Source: Myxococcales bacterium (GTDB lineage Bacteria > Myxococcota_A > Polyangia > Polyangiales > JADJMO01). From it: 64,000 bases of DNA. Below the pieces are notes generated by a model. It did no database searches, was not told where the DNA came from, and saw nothing but the letters and a program-made list of their open reading frames with translations. The DNA is taken from positions 1 to 64,000 of the forward strand of contig JADJMO010000030.1 of the NCBI GenBank assembly GCA_016709545.1, written 5' to 3'. Positions 42,458-51,474 of this stretch are shown here, piece by piece (the stretch's first letter is position 1; the number at the start of each line of letters is the position of its first letter). The translations under genes were made by a program, and so were the position numbers.

Positions 42458-45397
42458 ATGTCGCGCTCCTCCCGGGCCCCCGCCACGCTGCTCTGCCTCG
42501 TCCTCGGGGCGGCGTGCACGCCGGGCGTGACCGGCCGTCCGGCCGTGTCCACTCCGCCGCGGGCCGCCGGGGCCACGCTGCTCGCGAGCCCGCTCTCCCG
42601 GACACCGTTCGCCGTGACGGGGGACCGTCGCGAGGTGGTGCTCGGTCGCGTGCGCTACCACCTCGACGAGGACGGCGGCGCGACCCGCGCCCGTACGGTC
42701 GTCGATCCCCCAGCGAACGCGGCGGTCGCGGTGCCGGCGTTCCTCGGTGGCGGGGGTGCTCCTGGTCGGCAACGACGTGATGGTTCGGGCGCGCGAGGGC
42801 GCCGTGACGCCCCTCGTGCGCGGACCGCTGACCGCCCCCTCGTTCGGGCCCAAGGGCGTGCTCGCGCGCGTGCGCACCACCCTCGACTGGGTGTCGATCC
42901 CGTTCGGCCAGGCGCCGAGCTACGTCCCGCCGCCCGTCGCGGCGCCGGTGCTGCCGGTGCTGCCGGCGAACCTCGCGTGGGCAGAGGAGGGTCGACCCTC
43001 GACCCCGGGACCCGAGTTCACGAGCGAGTCGTTCGGCGTGGCGCTGGTCGCGGTGCTCGGGCCCGTGGCCACCCACGACGGTGGCGCGACCTTCACGCCG
43101 CTGGTCGGTCGACCGCCCGGATTCTGGCCCACCCGACTCACGCACGACGGGAGCGGCACCCTCCTCCTCGTCGACGACGTCCGCGCGATCCCGCTCACGG
43201 GGAGCGGCACCGTGGGCACGCCGTACGCGCTCCCTACGAGAGCTCTGCCTCCGCGCGTCGCGTCCCTCGCGCTCGAGCAGGCGATCATCGACGGTGTCGC
43301 GCTCGAGGACGGCCGCGTGCTGTTCGCCGACACGAGTCGGCTGGCCGTCGTGCAGCGCGATCCGCTGCGGGTGCTCCGCGTATCCGACCTGCCCGAGGTG
43401 ACGAGCTGCGTCGGGCTCCGCAAGGCGAGACCCCCTGCCCTCGCGGTGGCCGTGTGCAAGCGCATCCACGAGAACAAGGGCGAACAGGTCGTCGTCGGGA
43501 CCATCGAGGAGGGCAGCACGGGGCCACGCCTGGTCGTGGAGCTCATCTTCCCGAGCGGCACCGGCGTCCGCCTCTCGGCGAGCTCCGCGGTGGTCGTCGC
43601 GGGGAACTGCAAGGGACACACGGACAACGAGAACCTGCACACCGCGCAGCGCCTCTGCGTACGCGACGCGAAGGGCGGCTACCACGACGTCTCGCTGTCC
43701 ACGACCGTGGTCGGCGAACGCATCGCCGAGATCCCCGACGAGGACGGCGGGCTCACGTTCCTGCGCTCCACGGTGGACAAGGGCCTCACGCTCGTGCGCC
43801 CGGACGGCCAGTTCCTGGCGCAGGTGATCGCGTTCGAGAAGGGCAAGCCGAAGCCCGAGCTGCTGGCCGCCGATTCGCTGCCCGATGGGCGCCTCGTCGT
43901 GTGGACGAGGACGGCCACGGCACTGACCGCGACGCTCGTCGCGCGGGCCACGGGCGGCGTCGTCCGTCACACGAGCGTGCTGCCGAACGGCGTCTCGGTC
44001 GGCGTGTTCGGCGCCGAGGCCCTCGTGGCCCAGGCACCCGATGGGCTGATCAGCGCGGTGGGCAGCCGCGACGCCGGTCAGACCTTCGCGCCGATCTCCT
44101 TCGGCCCCGATCCGCAGGCCCTCGACCGGTCGGCGAACGGTCGCCGCGTGGAGTGCGGTCCGCTCGGCTGCCGCCTGTTCGGCTGGACCCGCCTCGGCTT
44201 CGAACCCTCGCTCGCGACCTGGGACACCGTCGTGCGCGCCGAGGGGCGCCACAGCTACCGAAGCTGCCGGACGGCCCGAAGCGCGCGACGCGCCTGCGCG
44301 CCACGTGCACCGCGCTCGGTCCGGAGACGGTCGTGGATCCGGCGAGCGTCCCGGTCTCCAATGCCTGGAGCTCCCCGCGCGACGCGCTCCTCGGTGGCCC
44401 CGAGCCGAAGGTCGTCAAGGGACAGACTCTGGCTCTCTTGCCGTTCGTGCGCGGGTCGGTGCGCGGCGGCTTCGTCACGGTGGGGCCGACGCAGCCGGCG
44501 CCGTTCGGCGAGAGCGCCCGTACGGTGGCGCGCTTCACCACCGACTTCGATCCAGTCGGCACGACGTACGAGACGATGCCGGTGACCGCGCCGTTCCAGG
44601 ACGCCTACGCCGCGACCCAGCAGGGGCTCTTCGCCTATGCGCTCGCGCCCGGGCGGGTGCTCACCGCCCACTGCACGTTCCAGAACTGCACGCTGCATCG
44701 CCTGGTCGCTGGCGCGCCCATCGAGACCCTGCCCGCCATCCCCGGTCTGGTCGTCCGCACCATCAGCAACGCCCGCGAGCTCGGCGGCGCCCTGCTGGTG
44801 GTGGGGGTGGCCCTTCGCGACAAGGGTCCGGTCATGGGTGGCTACGAGCCGGCGACGGGATTCGCGGCCACCCGGGTCCTCGGGGTCTGGTCGGTGCTCA
44901 CCTTCGCGGCCCCGGGCAACGACGACCTCGCGGCGACCACCGACGCCACGCACGGACGGTTCGGGCTGTTCCTGAGCTCCAAGGTGCCCACGTTCCAGGG
45001 GGGCTCGGCGTTCGTGCTCCCGCTCGACGCGAACGCGCAGGTGGGCTCGGGCTTCGAGCCTTTGCTGGGCAGCGTCCCCGAGCTCTTGCGCGCGTCGACG
45101 CCCTGCCCGCCGACCCTCGCGGCGTGGGATCGGGGCGACACGATGCTGCGCGATCGCCCCGTGGAGATCCTGGTGGACGGCGTCTCGGAGGGGACCCTCG
45201 CCACCGACACCGGCGTGCTGCGCACGCGCATCCACGGCAAGGGCGCCTGCCTCGAGCGGCTCACCGCCATCGCTCCGGCGGGGACCCTGCAGTGGGACGC
45301 GAGCACGGGCCGGGCGACACTCCTGCGTCCGGCGATCCCTCCGAGCAAGACGGCGACGCGACGCGCGCTCTCGTGCTCGGTCGAGTTCCGCGACTAG
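42458..45397 (+). CDS. Large lipoprotein of unknown function (possible beta-propeller), two frameshifts
   Basis: ATG 42458 (ribosome site GGGAGG) gives SRSSRAPATLLCLVLGAAC, a lipobox. The frame shifts by one base near 42750 (GGCGGGGGTG) and back near 44250 (GAGGGGCGCC), both G-rich runs. The three parts join to about 980 residues: TPFAVTGDRREVVLG; GVLLVGNDVMVRAREG to LATWDTVVRAEG; APQLPKLPDGPKRATRLR to the end SCSVEFRD. Repeated short strands (VATHDGGATFTPL, VGSRDAGQTFAPI) resemble BNR/sialidase-type propeller blades. Its stop shares CTAG with the convergent kinase. Confidence 0.72.
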   Translation: MSRSSRAPATLLCLVLGAACTPGVTGRPAVSTPPRAAGATLLASPLSRTPFAVTGDRREVVLGRVRYHLDEDGGATRARTVVDPPANAAVAVPAFLGGGGAPGRQRRDGSGARGRRDAPRARTADRPLVRAQGRARARAHHPRLGVDPVRPGAELRPAARRGAGAAGAAGEPRVGRGGSTLDPGTRVHERVVRRGAGRGARARGHPRRWRDLHAAGRSTARILAHPTHARRERHPPPRRRRPRDPAHGERHRGHAVRAPYESSASARRVPRARAGDHRRCRARGRPRAVRRHESAGRRAARSAAGAPRIRPARGDELRRAPQGETPCPRGGRVQAHPREQGRTGRRRDHRGGQHGATPGRGAHLPERHRRPPLGELRGGRRGELQGTHGQREPAHRAAPLRTRREGRLPRRLAVHDRGRRTHRRDPRRGRRAHVPALHGGQGPHARAPGRPVPGAGDRVREGQAEARAAGRRFAARWAPRRVDEDGHGTDRDARRAGHGRRRPSHERAAERRLGRRVRRRGPRGPGTRWADQRGGQPRRRSDLRADLLRPRSAGPRPVGERSPRGVRSARLPPVRLDPPRLRTLARDLGHRRARRGAPQLPKLPDGPKRATRLRATCTALGPETVVDPASVPVSNAWSSPRDALLGGPEPKVVKGQTLALLPFVRGSVRGGFVTVGPTQPAPFGESARTVARFTTDFDPVGTTYETMPVTAPFQDAYAATQQGLFAYALAPGRVLTAHCTFQNCTLHRLVAGAPIETLPAIPGLVVRTISNARELGGALLVVGVALRDKGPVMGGYEPATGFAATRVLGVWSVLTFAAPGNDDLAATTDATHGRFGLFLSSKVPTFQGGSAFVLPLDANAQVGSGFEPLLGSVPELLRASTPCPPTLAAWDRGDTMLRDRPVEILVDGVSEGTLATDTGVLRTRIHGKGACLERLTAIAPAGTLQWDASTGRATLLRPAIPPSKTATRRALSCSVEFRD

Positions 45398-47715
45398 CGC
45401 TTGGGCCCGTCGCGGTGGTGCACCGGCGGCATGCCGGGAACGGTCGGATCGCCCTTCGACGGCACGGGGCCCGCGCGGGACGCACGCGTGCCCGCGGGAG
45501 TGGGGGCGTTCTTGCGCGACGGCTTGCCCATCTTGAGCGCGCGACGATCGAAGAGCGTGGTCGGGGCATCACCGTCGGGATCGCTGTCCTCGTGCTCGGC
45601 GCGGCGATCCGTCGGCGAGACGTTGCGGGTCTCACGCACACCGCCTGGGGGCGCGGAGGGCCGTGGCGCCCCCGCGGCGAGCTTGGCGTGCATGCGCGCG
45701 AGGCGTTCAGGGGGGATGCGCTCGGTCGAGTCGGCGTCGATCGGCGCGTCGCTCCCCCCGTGCATTCCTGTGTGCGGAATGACCCCGACCTCGGTCGGAT
45801 CGTCGTCCGGATCTTCGACGTCCACGTCGAGGTCGGTCGGCGTGTAGGCGAGCCTTCGCTCGGGCTTGTCGCGTCGGACGACACGGGCCTTGTTGGGATC
45901 GGCCTCGGTGCGGGGCGCCGGACCCACGGTCGGCGCGAGCGGGGCCTTCTCGATCGAGGGGCGCGGCAGCGGGCGCGCCGCGAGCGGCTTGGCCGCGGGT
46001 GCGCTGGCGCTGCGGGCGGTGAGCGGAACGCCCGGTGAGTGGCGAGGGATCGGTGGCGGCTCTCTCGCGGGTGGACGCTGGAGCTCGCGCGACCCGACCG
46101 GCGCCATCCCGGGCATCGGTGTCGGACGGTGCGGCCCTGGCATGAGCGGCCCGGGCATGAGCGGGGTCGAGGGACGGTGGGCGGCGGCCGGGATGGGTGG
46201 CGGCGCGGGGATGATGGGCCGCGGCGGGCTCGCCGGTGCGGGGGGCAGAGCGCTCGCGCGCGCGGCGGCGAGCACCGAGGCGCGCTCCTGCGCCGTGACC
46301 TCACGTGGCGAGCGTGGCGCGGGCGCGTCGACGTGCACCGGGATCTCGACGGACGTGGACTCCGCGGTCTGCTCGGAGATCGCCGACTCGGGCTTGCCGA
46401 GCCCGCTGTCGAGCAGGTTGGTGTCGATGTCGACCGAGATCGAAGCGAGCTCGTCGGAGGGGAGCTTGGGGGGTGACGGGATCTGCGGCGCGAGGGGCTT
46501 GGGCGGCTTCGGCGCGCTGTCGTCGGGAGAACGCTTGTTGCGCACGAGCGGCACGGGCTCGGGCGGGACGGAGGCGATGCGGCGCGCGTTGGCCGGGTCG
46601 CGCAGGTTCACGAGCTCGCGCTGCATCTCCGCCGCGTCCTGGAAGCGGTGGTTGCGATCGCGGTGCATCGCCTTGCTGACGAAGTCGGCGAAGCCATCGC
46701 TCACGGCGGGCCGCAGATCGTGGAGCGGCCGGGGGCTGCCCGTGAGGATCTGCACGAGCAGGGCGTTGTAGTTGGCGGCGATGAACGGACGGCGGCCGGT
46801 GAGGCACTCGTAGGTCATGACGCCCGTCGCGTAGATGTCCACGCGGTGGTCGAGCTTGCGATCCCCGCGGGCCTGCTCGGGAGACATGTAGTAGGGCGTG
46901 CCCATCACCATCCCGGTGCGGGTGAGGTGCAGCTCCTCGCCGCCACCCATCTTGCTGATCCCGAAGTCGAGCAGCTTGATCATCGGGGGCAGCCCGGGGC
47001 GCTGCGTGAGGAACACGTTCTCGGGCTTGATGTCGCGGTGGATGACCGACTTCTCGTGGGCGGCGACGAGGCCGCTCAGCACCTGCGAGATGATGTCGAC
47101 GATGTCGTCGAACGGCAGCGCGCCCTCGCTCGCGATCCGATCGGCGAGGGTCTCGCCCGTGAGCAGCTCCATCACGAGGAACGGCGAGTTGTCGTCCAGC
47201 TCGCCCATGTCGTAGATCTCGCAGATGTTCGGGTGCCCGATGGCCCCGGCCACGTGCGCTTCGTTCTGGAACCGGGCGAGGCTCGCCTTCTTGCGCGCCT
47301 GCGCGGCGTTGAGCACCTTGACGGCGACGCGGCGGTGGATGGCCACGTGCTCGCACTCGTAGACGGTGCCCATGCCGCCCTCGCCGAGCACGCGGATCGC
47401 GCGGTACTTGCCGCCGAGCACCTGACCGATCAGCGGGTGCGGCTGCGCGTCGAGCTCCGCGAAGGGGGCGGCGCGGAGCTTCTCGCTCGCGCGGTCGGCG
47501 ACGCGCTCTCGACCGCTGCTCGCGCGCTCGGGCGCTGGCGGCGAGTAGGAGGGCGGCGCGTAGGACGGCGACGCGTAGGGCTGGGGATTGCGCTGCGAAG
47601 GGGGTGGTGCCGCCCGCGCGCGACGCTCGACCGGTCGGCCGGTGATGGGGCACACCGTCTCGTCCACCGCGTGCGGCAGCCCGCAGTGAACACAGCGCAG
47701 GAAGCGCTGGCTCAC
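45394..47715 (-). CDS. Hanks-type Ser/Thr protein kinase with N-terminal zinc ribbon
   Basis: 773 residues. An N-terminal zinc-ribbon-like CVHCGLPHAVDETVC is followed by a Pro-rich linker. The kinase domain (about 95-365) has the Gly loop LGEGGMGTVYECEH, the lysine in VAVKVL, catalytic VIHRDIKPENVF, LLDFGISKMGGG and GTPYYMSPEQARG. The remaining 400 residues are Pro/Ala/Ser-rich and disordered, without a visible membrane helix or sensor domain. It phosphorylates Thr/Ser on partner proteins; FHA proteins such as that at 15163 are candidates by type, not by evidence. The upstream region carries the 26-bp repeats. Confidence 0.93.
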   Translation of the reverse strand: MSQRFLRCVHCGLPHAVDETVCPITGRPVERRARAAPPPSQRNPQPYASPSYAPPSYSPPAPERASSGRERVADRASEKLRAAPFAELDAQPHPLIGQVLGGKYRAIRVLGEGGMGTVYECEHVAIHRRVAVKVLNAAQARKKASLARFQNEAHVAGAIGHPNICEIYDMGELDDNSPFLVMELLTGETLADRIASEGALPFDDIVDIISQVLSGLVAAHEKSVIHRDIKPENVFLTQRPGLPPMIKLLDFGISKMGGGEELHLTRTGMVMGTPYYMSPEQARGDRKLDHRVDIYATGVMTYECLTGRRPFIAANYNALLVQILTGSPRPLHDLRPAVSDGFADFVSKAMHRDRNHRFQDAAEMQRELVNLRDPANARRIASVPPEPVPLVRNKRSPDDSAPKPPKPLAPQIPSPPKLPSDELASISVDIDTNLLDSGLGKPESAISEQTAESTSVEIPVHVDAPAPRSPREVTAQERASVLAAARASALPPAPASPPRPIIPAPPPIPAAAHRPSTPLMPGPLMPGPHRPTPMPGMAPVGSRELQRPPAREPPPIPRHSPGVPLTARSASAPAAKPLAARPLPRPSIEKAPLAPTVGPAPRTEADPNKARVVRRDKPERRLAYTPTDLDVDVEDPDDDPTEVGVIPHTGMHGGSDAPIDADSTERIPPERLARMHAKLAAGAPRPSAPPGGVRETRNVSPTDRRAEHEDSDPDGDAPTTLFDRRALKMGKPSRKNAPTPAGTRASRAGPVPSKGDPTVPGMPPVHHRDGPKR

Positions 47716-47915
47716 TTGTCACCTCGCACCCGAGCCGTCGCGCTCACCGGGGACCGAGCGTAACACTGTTTGCTGGAAGGGGGGCTCACGCCCCCCTTCG
47801 GGGTCGGCGCCCGCGACCCACCTCGCCTGCGGCTCGGTGGGGCGCAGCTCGGCCGACCACCCCCGTGCGCCGCTTCGCGGCGGGAGGGGCGGCTGCAGCG
47901 CTTCGCCGAAGAACC

Positions 47916-48141
47916 GCCGGCTTCGCGGCGGGAGAAGAACCGCCGGCTTCGCGGCGGGAGGAGATACGCCGGCTTCGCGGCGGGAGGAGATGCGCCGGCT
48001 TCGCGGCGGGAGGAGATGCGCCGGCTCCGCGGCGGGAGGAGATCCGCCGGCTTCGCGGCGGGAGGAGATACGCCGGCTTCGCGGCGGGAGGAGATACGCC
48101 GGCTTCGCGGCGGGAGGAGATACGCCGGCTTCGCGGTGGGA
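47916..48141. repeat. 26-bp tandem repeat array (8 full copies plus a partial)
   Basis: Units of exactly 26 bp start at 47916, 47942, 47968, 47994, 48020, 48046, 48072, 48098 and 48124 (partial). The core is GCCGGCTTCGCGGCGGGAGG plus a six-base tail that varies slightly. Each unit can form a short hairpin (CGCCG with CGGCG around GCTTCG). A degenerate copy is visible near 47871. There are no spacers between units, and the length is not a multiple of three, so it is neither CRISPR nor coding. It lies within the 587-bp noncoding gap upstream of the kinase gene. Confidence 0.9.
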
Positions 48142-48203
48142 CCGGGGGTTCGACTTCGCCCACGGATAGCCCGCCGAAGGTGGGCTTGCCCCCGCTTTCG
48201 GTG

Positions 48204-48302
48204 CCCCGGGCTTCAGCCCGGGGGAAGCGGGGGACGGAAGCGGGGGAAGCGGGGGGGAAGCGGGGGACGGGGGACGGGGAAGCGGCGGGGGGGGGGCGGG
48301 GG
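48204..48302. other. Strong hairpin and G-rich tract
   Basis: 48204-48223 is a perfect 8-bp GC hairpin (CCCCGGGC with GCCCGGGG, loop TTCA). It is followed to 48302 by repeated runs of four to ten G separated by AAGC/GAC, a pattern able to form G-quadruplexes on the plus strand. The tract begins immediately downstream of the pcnB stop. No gene is seen between 47716 and 48302. Confidence 0.7.
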
Positions 48303-49715
48303 TCAGAAGCGGTGGACGCGGGTGCCGGCGCGGTGGGCGGAGCGGGCGGGGCGCTCGCGGTCGCTGCTCCGCGATTCGGAGCGAGGATCGGCGGGCCGGC
48401 GGTCTTCGGCGGCGCCCTTGGTGCGCTCGTCGCCGCGGGACACCGGGAGCTGCACGGCGTCGAGCCAGGCGCGATGGGTCGCGGGGGCGTCGTCGGCGGC
48501 CGCGGTGATCTTGGCGAAATCGAGGGCGAGGGGCCCGAGCGGGGTGGCGAGGAAGCCGCCGACGCGACCGCCACGGAGGCGAGCCTCGCCGCTGTAGAGG
48601 CGCGCCAGGGTCTCGCTGATGCGCCGCGTGATCGCGAGGCGCTCGCCCATCTCGGCCAGCTTCTCGTCGAGGGAGGCGCGCCACTCCTCGCGGTTGCGCG
48701 CGCCCTGGGTCCACTCACGAATGGGCTCGCGGAGGAGCGTGGCGAGCAGGACGGCGTCGTCCGGCGGGGCGCCGCGCTCGGCGGTCATCCGGTCGATCGC
48801 GTCGAGCGCGCCGAGCGCGCGGCCGTCGCCGGACGACTCCATGTCGTCGAGATAGGCGGCGAGCTCGGGCAACACCACCGCGAGCGCGCCGGTGTCCCAA
48901 GCGAGCCAGATCGAGCGACGAGCGGCCCCGCCGCGCAGGAGCCGCAACACCTCCTCGAACACGCGGGGCCGGGCGGCGCGGGCGAGGTCGTCGCGGTGGG
49001 CGACGATCGCGGAGTACACCTCGTCCGAGAGCTCGAACCCGAGCCGAGCGGCGAACTTGATGGCACGGAGGATACGGACCGGATCCTCGCGGAAGCGCAC
49101 CTCGGGCTGGCCGATCGTGCGGATGATGCGGCGCTCGACGTCGGGCATGCCGGACGTCCAGTCGAGGATCGTACTGTGGTCGTGGTCGTAGAAGAGGGCG
49201 TTGATGGTGAAGTCGCGGCGGAGGGCGTCTTCGTGGGCGATGCCGAACGCGTTGTCGGAGCGGATGAGGAGGTCTTCGGACTCGTCGTCGCCCTCGGCGC
49301 TCTCGCGCTCGCCCGGGTTGCGCCGGAAGGTGGCCACCTCGTAGGTGCGACCGCCGTAGGCGAAGTAGACGTGTGCGAGCCGGAACCGGCGCCCGATGAT
49401 GCGGCAGTTGTGGCGGAAGACCCGCGGGACGTCCTCGGGGGGGGCGCTCGTCGCGATGTCGAAGTCCTTGGGCGTCAGGCCGAGCAGCAGGTCGCGGACG
49501 GCGCCGCCGACGATGTACGCCTCGAACCCGGCGGCCACGAGCTTGCGCACGACACGGAGGGCGTCGGGATCGACCCGGCCTTCTTCGAAGCGAAAGGTGT
49601 GACGGACGGGCGGGGGCGGGCCCGCCTCGAGCCCGTGAGACCCTGGCGTGGGCCCCCCTTCGGAGATCACTCGGGACGACTCGAGCAGCGTGGGCTCGGA
49701 CAGCGCGGCAGACAT
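48303..49715 (-). CDS. pcnB: Poly(A) polymerase PcnB (class II nucleotidyltransferase)
   Basis: 470 residues. Head domain: AYIVGGAVRDLLLGLTPKDF followed by DIAT (Gly-Gly and Asp-x-Asp motif), IIGRRFRLAHV with the PcnB-type Arg/Leu, and EDALRRDFTINALFYD. Neck: RFREDPVRILRAIKFAARL. The C-terminal 60 residues are a disordered, Arg/Asp-rich tail. It adds poly(A) tails to RNA 3' ends, promoting turnover. The same fold also gives CCA-adding enzymes, but the RRFRLAHV segment favours PcnB. The gene is followed by the G-rich tract and repeats. Confidence 0.87.
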   Translation of the reverse strand: MSAALSEPTLLESSRVISEGGPTPGSHGLEAGPPPPVRHTFRFEEGRVDPDALRVVRKLVAAGFEAYIVGGAVRDLLLGLTPKDFDIATSAPPEDVPRVFRHNCRIIGRRFRLAHVYFAYGGRTYEVATFRRNPGERESAEGDDESEDLLIRSDNAFGIAHEDALRRDFTINALFYDHDHSTILDWTSGMPDVERRIIRTIGQPEVRFREDPVRILRAIKFAARLGFELSDEVYSAIVAHRDDLARAARPRVFEEVLRLLRGGAARRSIWLAWDTGALAVVLPELAAYLDDMESSGDGRALGALDAIDRMTAERGAPPDDAVLLATLLREPIREWTQGARNREEWRASLDEKLAEMGERLAITRRISETLARLYSGEARLRGGRVGGFLATPLGPLALDFAKITAAADDAPATHRAWLDAVQLPVSRGDERTKGAAEDRRPADPRSESRSSDRERPARSAHRAGTRVHRF

Positions 49716-49789
49716 TGCGTGGGAAACCTGGGGAAATCGTTACCAGCGGGGCTGGCCAGGCGCAACCCACCTGTGCAATTGCGCAGGTT

Positions 49790-50722
49790 TCAAGGGGCCT
49801 GAGAGAGGAAGGACACCTCGGCGGAAGACCCGTGGAGGTTCACGGTGGCAGCGAGGGCCCCTGCCGCGAGCGCCACGACCGGAGCGTCGTAGGCGCGCGC
49901 GCGGGGGATGAGGAAGCGTTGGCCCGAGCGACGCCCGGCTCTCGAGCTGCGTCCACCAGGGCGAAGACCGAGCTCGAGTCGGACCCGCCCTGCCTCCTCG
50001 CGGCTCACGAGCTCGAAGTGGCCCTCGACCCCGCTCGCGAGGGCGAGCGAGAGGACTCGCTGGAGGAGCGGCACGGCGACCTTGGGCGCGACGGCGACGA
50101 GCAGCGCCGGGTCGACCCGGCTCTCGAGCACGATCTCTTCGCTGCCCCCGAGCTCGCCCGCCGACAGCTCGGAGATCAGATCCTCGAGGGCGATGGGCAA
50201 GGGTTCGCAGGTCGAAGCACGGAGCAAGAGCTCGGCGGCCGAACGCACCTCGAGCAGATGCTCGACCGCGTCCTGGCAGGCCGACTGCAAGGTGATGCGC
50301 GCCTTGGCGCCGAGACCCGCGGAGGGGCGACCACCGAGCGTGCGTGGAGAGACGGTCGATCGGGGGCCGGACGCCGCGCCTGCGGCGGCCTCGATGGCGA
50401 GGCGAAGGGGCTCGGTCGCGGTGCGCGTCGCCTCGAGGAGGCGCTCGGCGGCGAGGCCGGCCTCGGTCACGAGGCCCGTGCTCAGACCGAGCACTTCGCA
50501 GGCCGCCACGACGGCCCGCATCACCGCCGGGTCGGCCGATTCCGCTGCGTGCTGCAGCTCGGGGAGCATGTCTCGCAGCGCCCGTGGACCCACGCTCTGC
50601 GCCCGCGCCATGGTGGCGAAGCCGGCGATGGTCGCGATCACCTCACGCACGTCCCCCACCTCGGTGTGCGCGATGCGATGGGCGCCCGAACGCTCTGCCG
50701 ACGGGAACGGGGCGGCGGTCAT
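49790..50722 (-). CDS. Hypothetical protein, possible degenerate histidine-kinase-like fold
   Basis: 310 residues from ATG 50722. The N-terminal half is helical (VIATIAGFATMARAQSV; LPELQHAAESADPAVMRAVV), like a dimerisation/phosphotransfer bundle. The C-terminal half (IALEDLISELSAGELGGSEE, ALLVAVAPKVAVPLLQRVLS, then VRLELGLR and AEVSFLSQAP) follows the order of an HK ATPase domain but lacks the N and G boxes. It is most likely a non-catalytic relative with a scaffold role; this is inference. It precedes pcnB on the same strand by 74 bases. Confidence 0.68.
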   Translation of the reverse strand: MTAAPFPSAERSGAHRIAHTEVGDVREVIATIAGFATMARAQSVGPRALRDMLPELQHAAESADPAVMRAVVAACEVLGLSTGLVTEAGLAAERLLEATRTATEPLRLAIEAAAGAASGPRSTVSPRTLGGRPSAGLGAKARITLQSACQDAVEHLLEVRSAAELLLRASTCEPLPIALEDLISELSAGELGGSEEIVLESRVDPALLVAVAPKVAVPLLQRVLSLALASGVEGHFELVSREEAGRVRLELGLRPGGRSSRAGRRSGQRFLIPRARAYDAPVVALAAGALAATVNLHGSSAEVSFLSQAP

Positions 50723-50805
50723 GGCGCGGAGGCAAGCGTACGCCCGTTTCACCCGAACGCCACCGGCCTTGGAAAATCCGGTGACGTGCGGATGCGGGCG
50801 GTGGC

Positions 50806-51225
50806 TCAGCCGACCTCGAACCCGGGGAAGAAGTAGCCGATCTCGAACTTGGCGGTCTCGGGCGCGTCGGAGCCGTGGCAGGCGTTCTCGCCGACGTTGG
50901 CGCCGAGGCGCTTGCGGATCGTGCCTTCCGCAGCCTTGGCCGGGTCGGTCGCGCCCATGACCTCGCGGTAGCGCGCGATCGCGTTGTCACCCTCGAGCAC
51001 CAGGACGAGCACGGGGCCACGGGTCATGAAGTCGACGAGCTCACCGAAGAACTTGCGCTCGCGGTGCACGTAGTAGAAGCCCTCGGCCTGCTTGCGGGTG
51101 AGGTGCACCATCCGGGCGGCGACGGGGCGGAGGCCGGTGGCCTCGATGATGGCGAGAGCCTCGCCCGCCTTGTTCTTCTCGATGGTGTCGGGCTTCAGGA
51201 TGCTGAGCGTGCGCTCGGTGGCCAT
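50806..51225 (-). CDS. ndk: Nucleoside diphosphate kinase
   Basis: 139 residues, full length for Ndk. It starts MATERTLSILKPDTIEKN, with AARMVHLTRKQAEGFYYVH, FFGELVDFMTRGPV and the active-site loop NACHGSD (phospho-His), and ends EIGYFFPGF. It transfers the gamma phosphate between NTPs and NDPs, balancing nucleotide pools. A ribosome site GAGGAAATCC precedes the ATG. Transcription from upstream is separated by a terminator at 51340-51371. Confidence 0.96.
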   Translation of the reverse strand: MATERTLSILKPDTIEKNKAGEALAIIEATGLRPVAARMVHLTRKQAEGFYYVHRERKFFGELVDFMTRGPVLVLVLEGDNAIARYREVMGATDPAKAAEGTIRKRLGANVGENACHGSDAPETAKFEIGYFFPGFEVG

Positions 51226-51339
51226 GGGGATTTCCTCGGGCGGCCGGGTGGAGGGGGGGGGCCGCGGGCGGCGCATGCTAGCGCTGGCTGCGCCGCTGTC
51301 GAGGGGGTTGTTCGGGCCCTGCCCGCCCACGGCTCCAGA

Positions 51340-51371
51340 AAAAAGAAAGCGAGCGGATCGCTCCGCTCGCT
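51340..51371 (-). terminator. Rho-independent terminator of the MATE gene
   Basis: 10-bp stem (51348-51357 with 51362-51371), loop TCGC (plus-strand reading), followed on the minus strand by TTTCTTTTTT. It lies about 100 bases after the MATE stop at 51475 and ahead of ndk. Confidence 0.85.
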
Positions 51372-51474
51372 CCCCCCTCGCGCTTCCTCCCTGCGAGTTC
51401 GCGGGCCACCGGCCCTGCAAACCCCTACGGCCCCCGGTTGCCGGGACTTAAGGGCTCCGCCGCAGGCTCGGTGG

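Noticed and set aside
40407..44252. 1281-residue minus-strand open frame
   Set aside because: The longest frame in the window but Arg/Ala/Glu-biased and opposite two lipoprotein genes with lipoboxes and a lipase motif. A shadow.
42458..45397. Two or three separate genes
   Set aside because: Lipoprotein start, middle and end join without gaps when two single-base shifts are corrected, and no start signals occur at the junctions.
47916..48141. CRISPR array
   Set aside because: Units are directly adjacent with no unique spacers, and no cas gene is nearby.
48303..49715. CCA-adding tRNA nucleotidyltransferase
   Set aside because: Same fold, but the RRFRLAHV segment and long disordered tail fit PcnB better; kept as an alternative only.
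47865..49802. 645-residue plus-strand frame through the 26-bp repeats and pcnB
   Set aside because: The start lies in noncoding repeats and the remainder is antisense to a well-supported pcnB.
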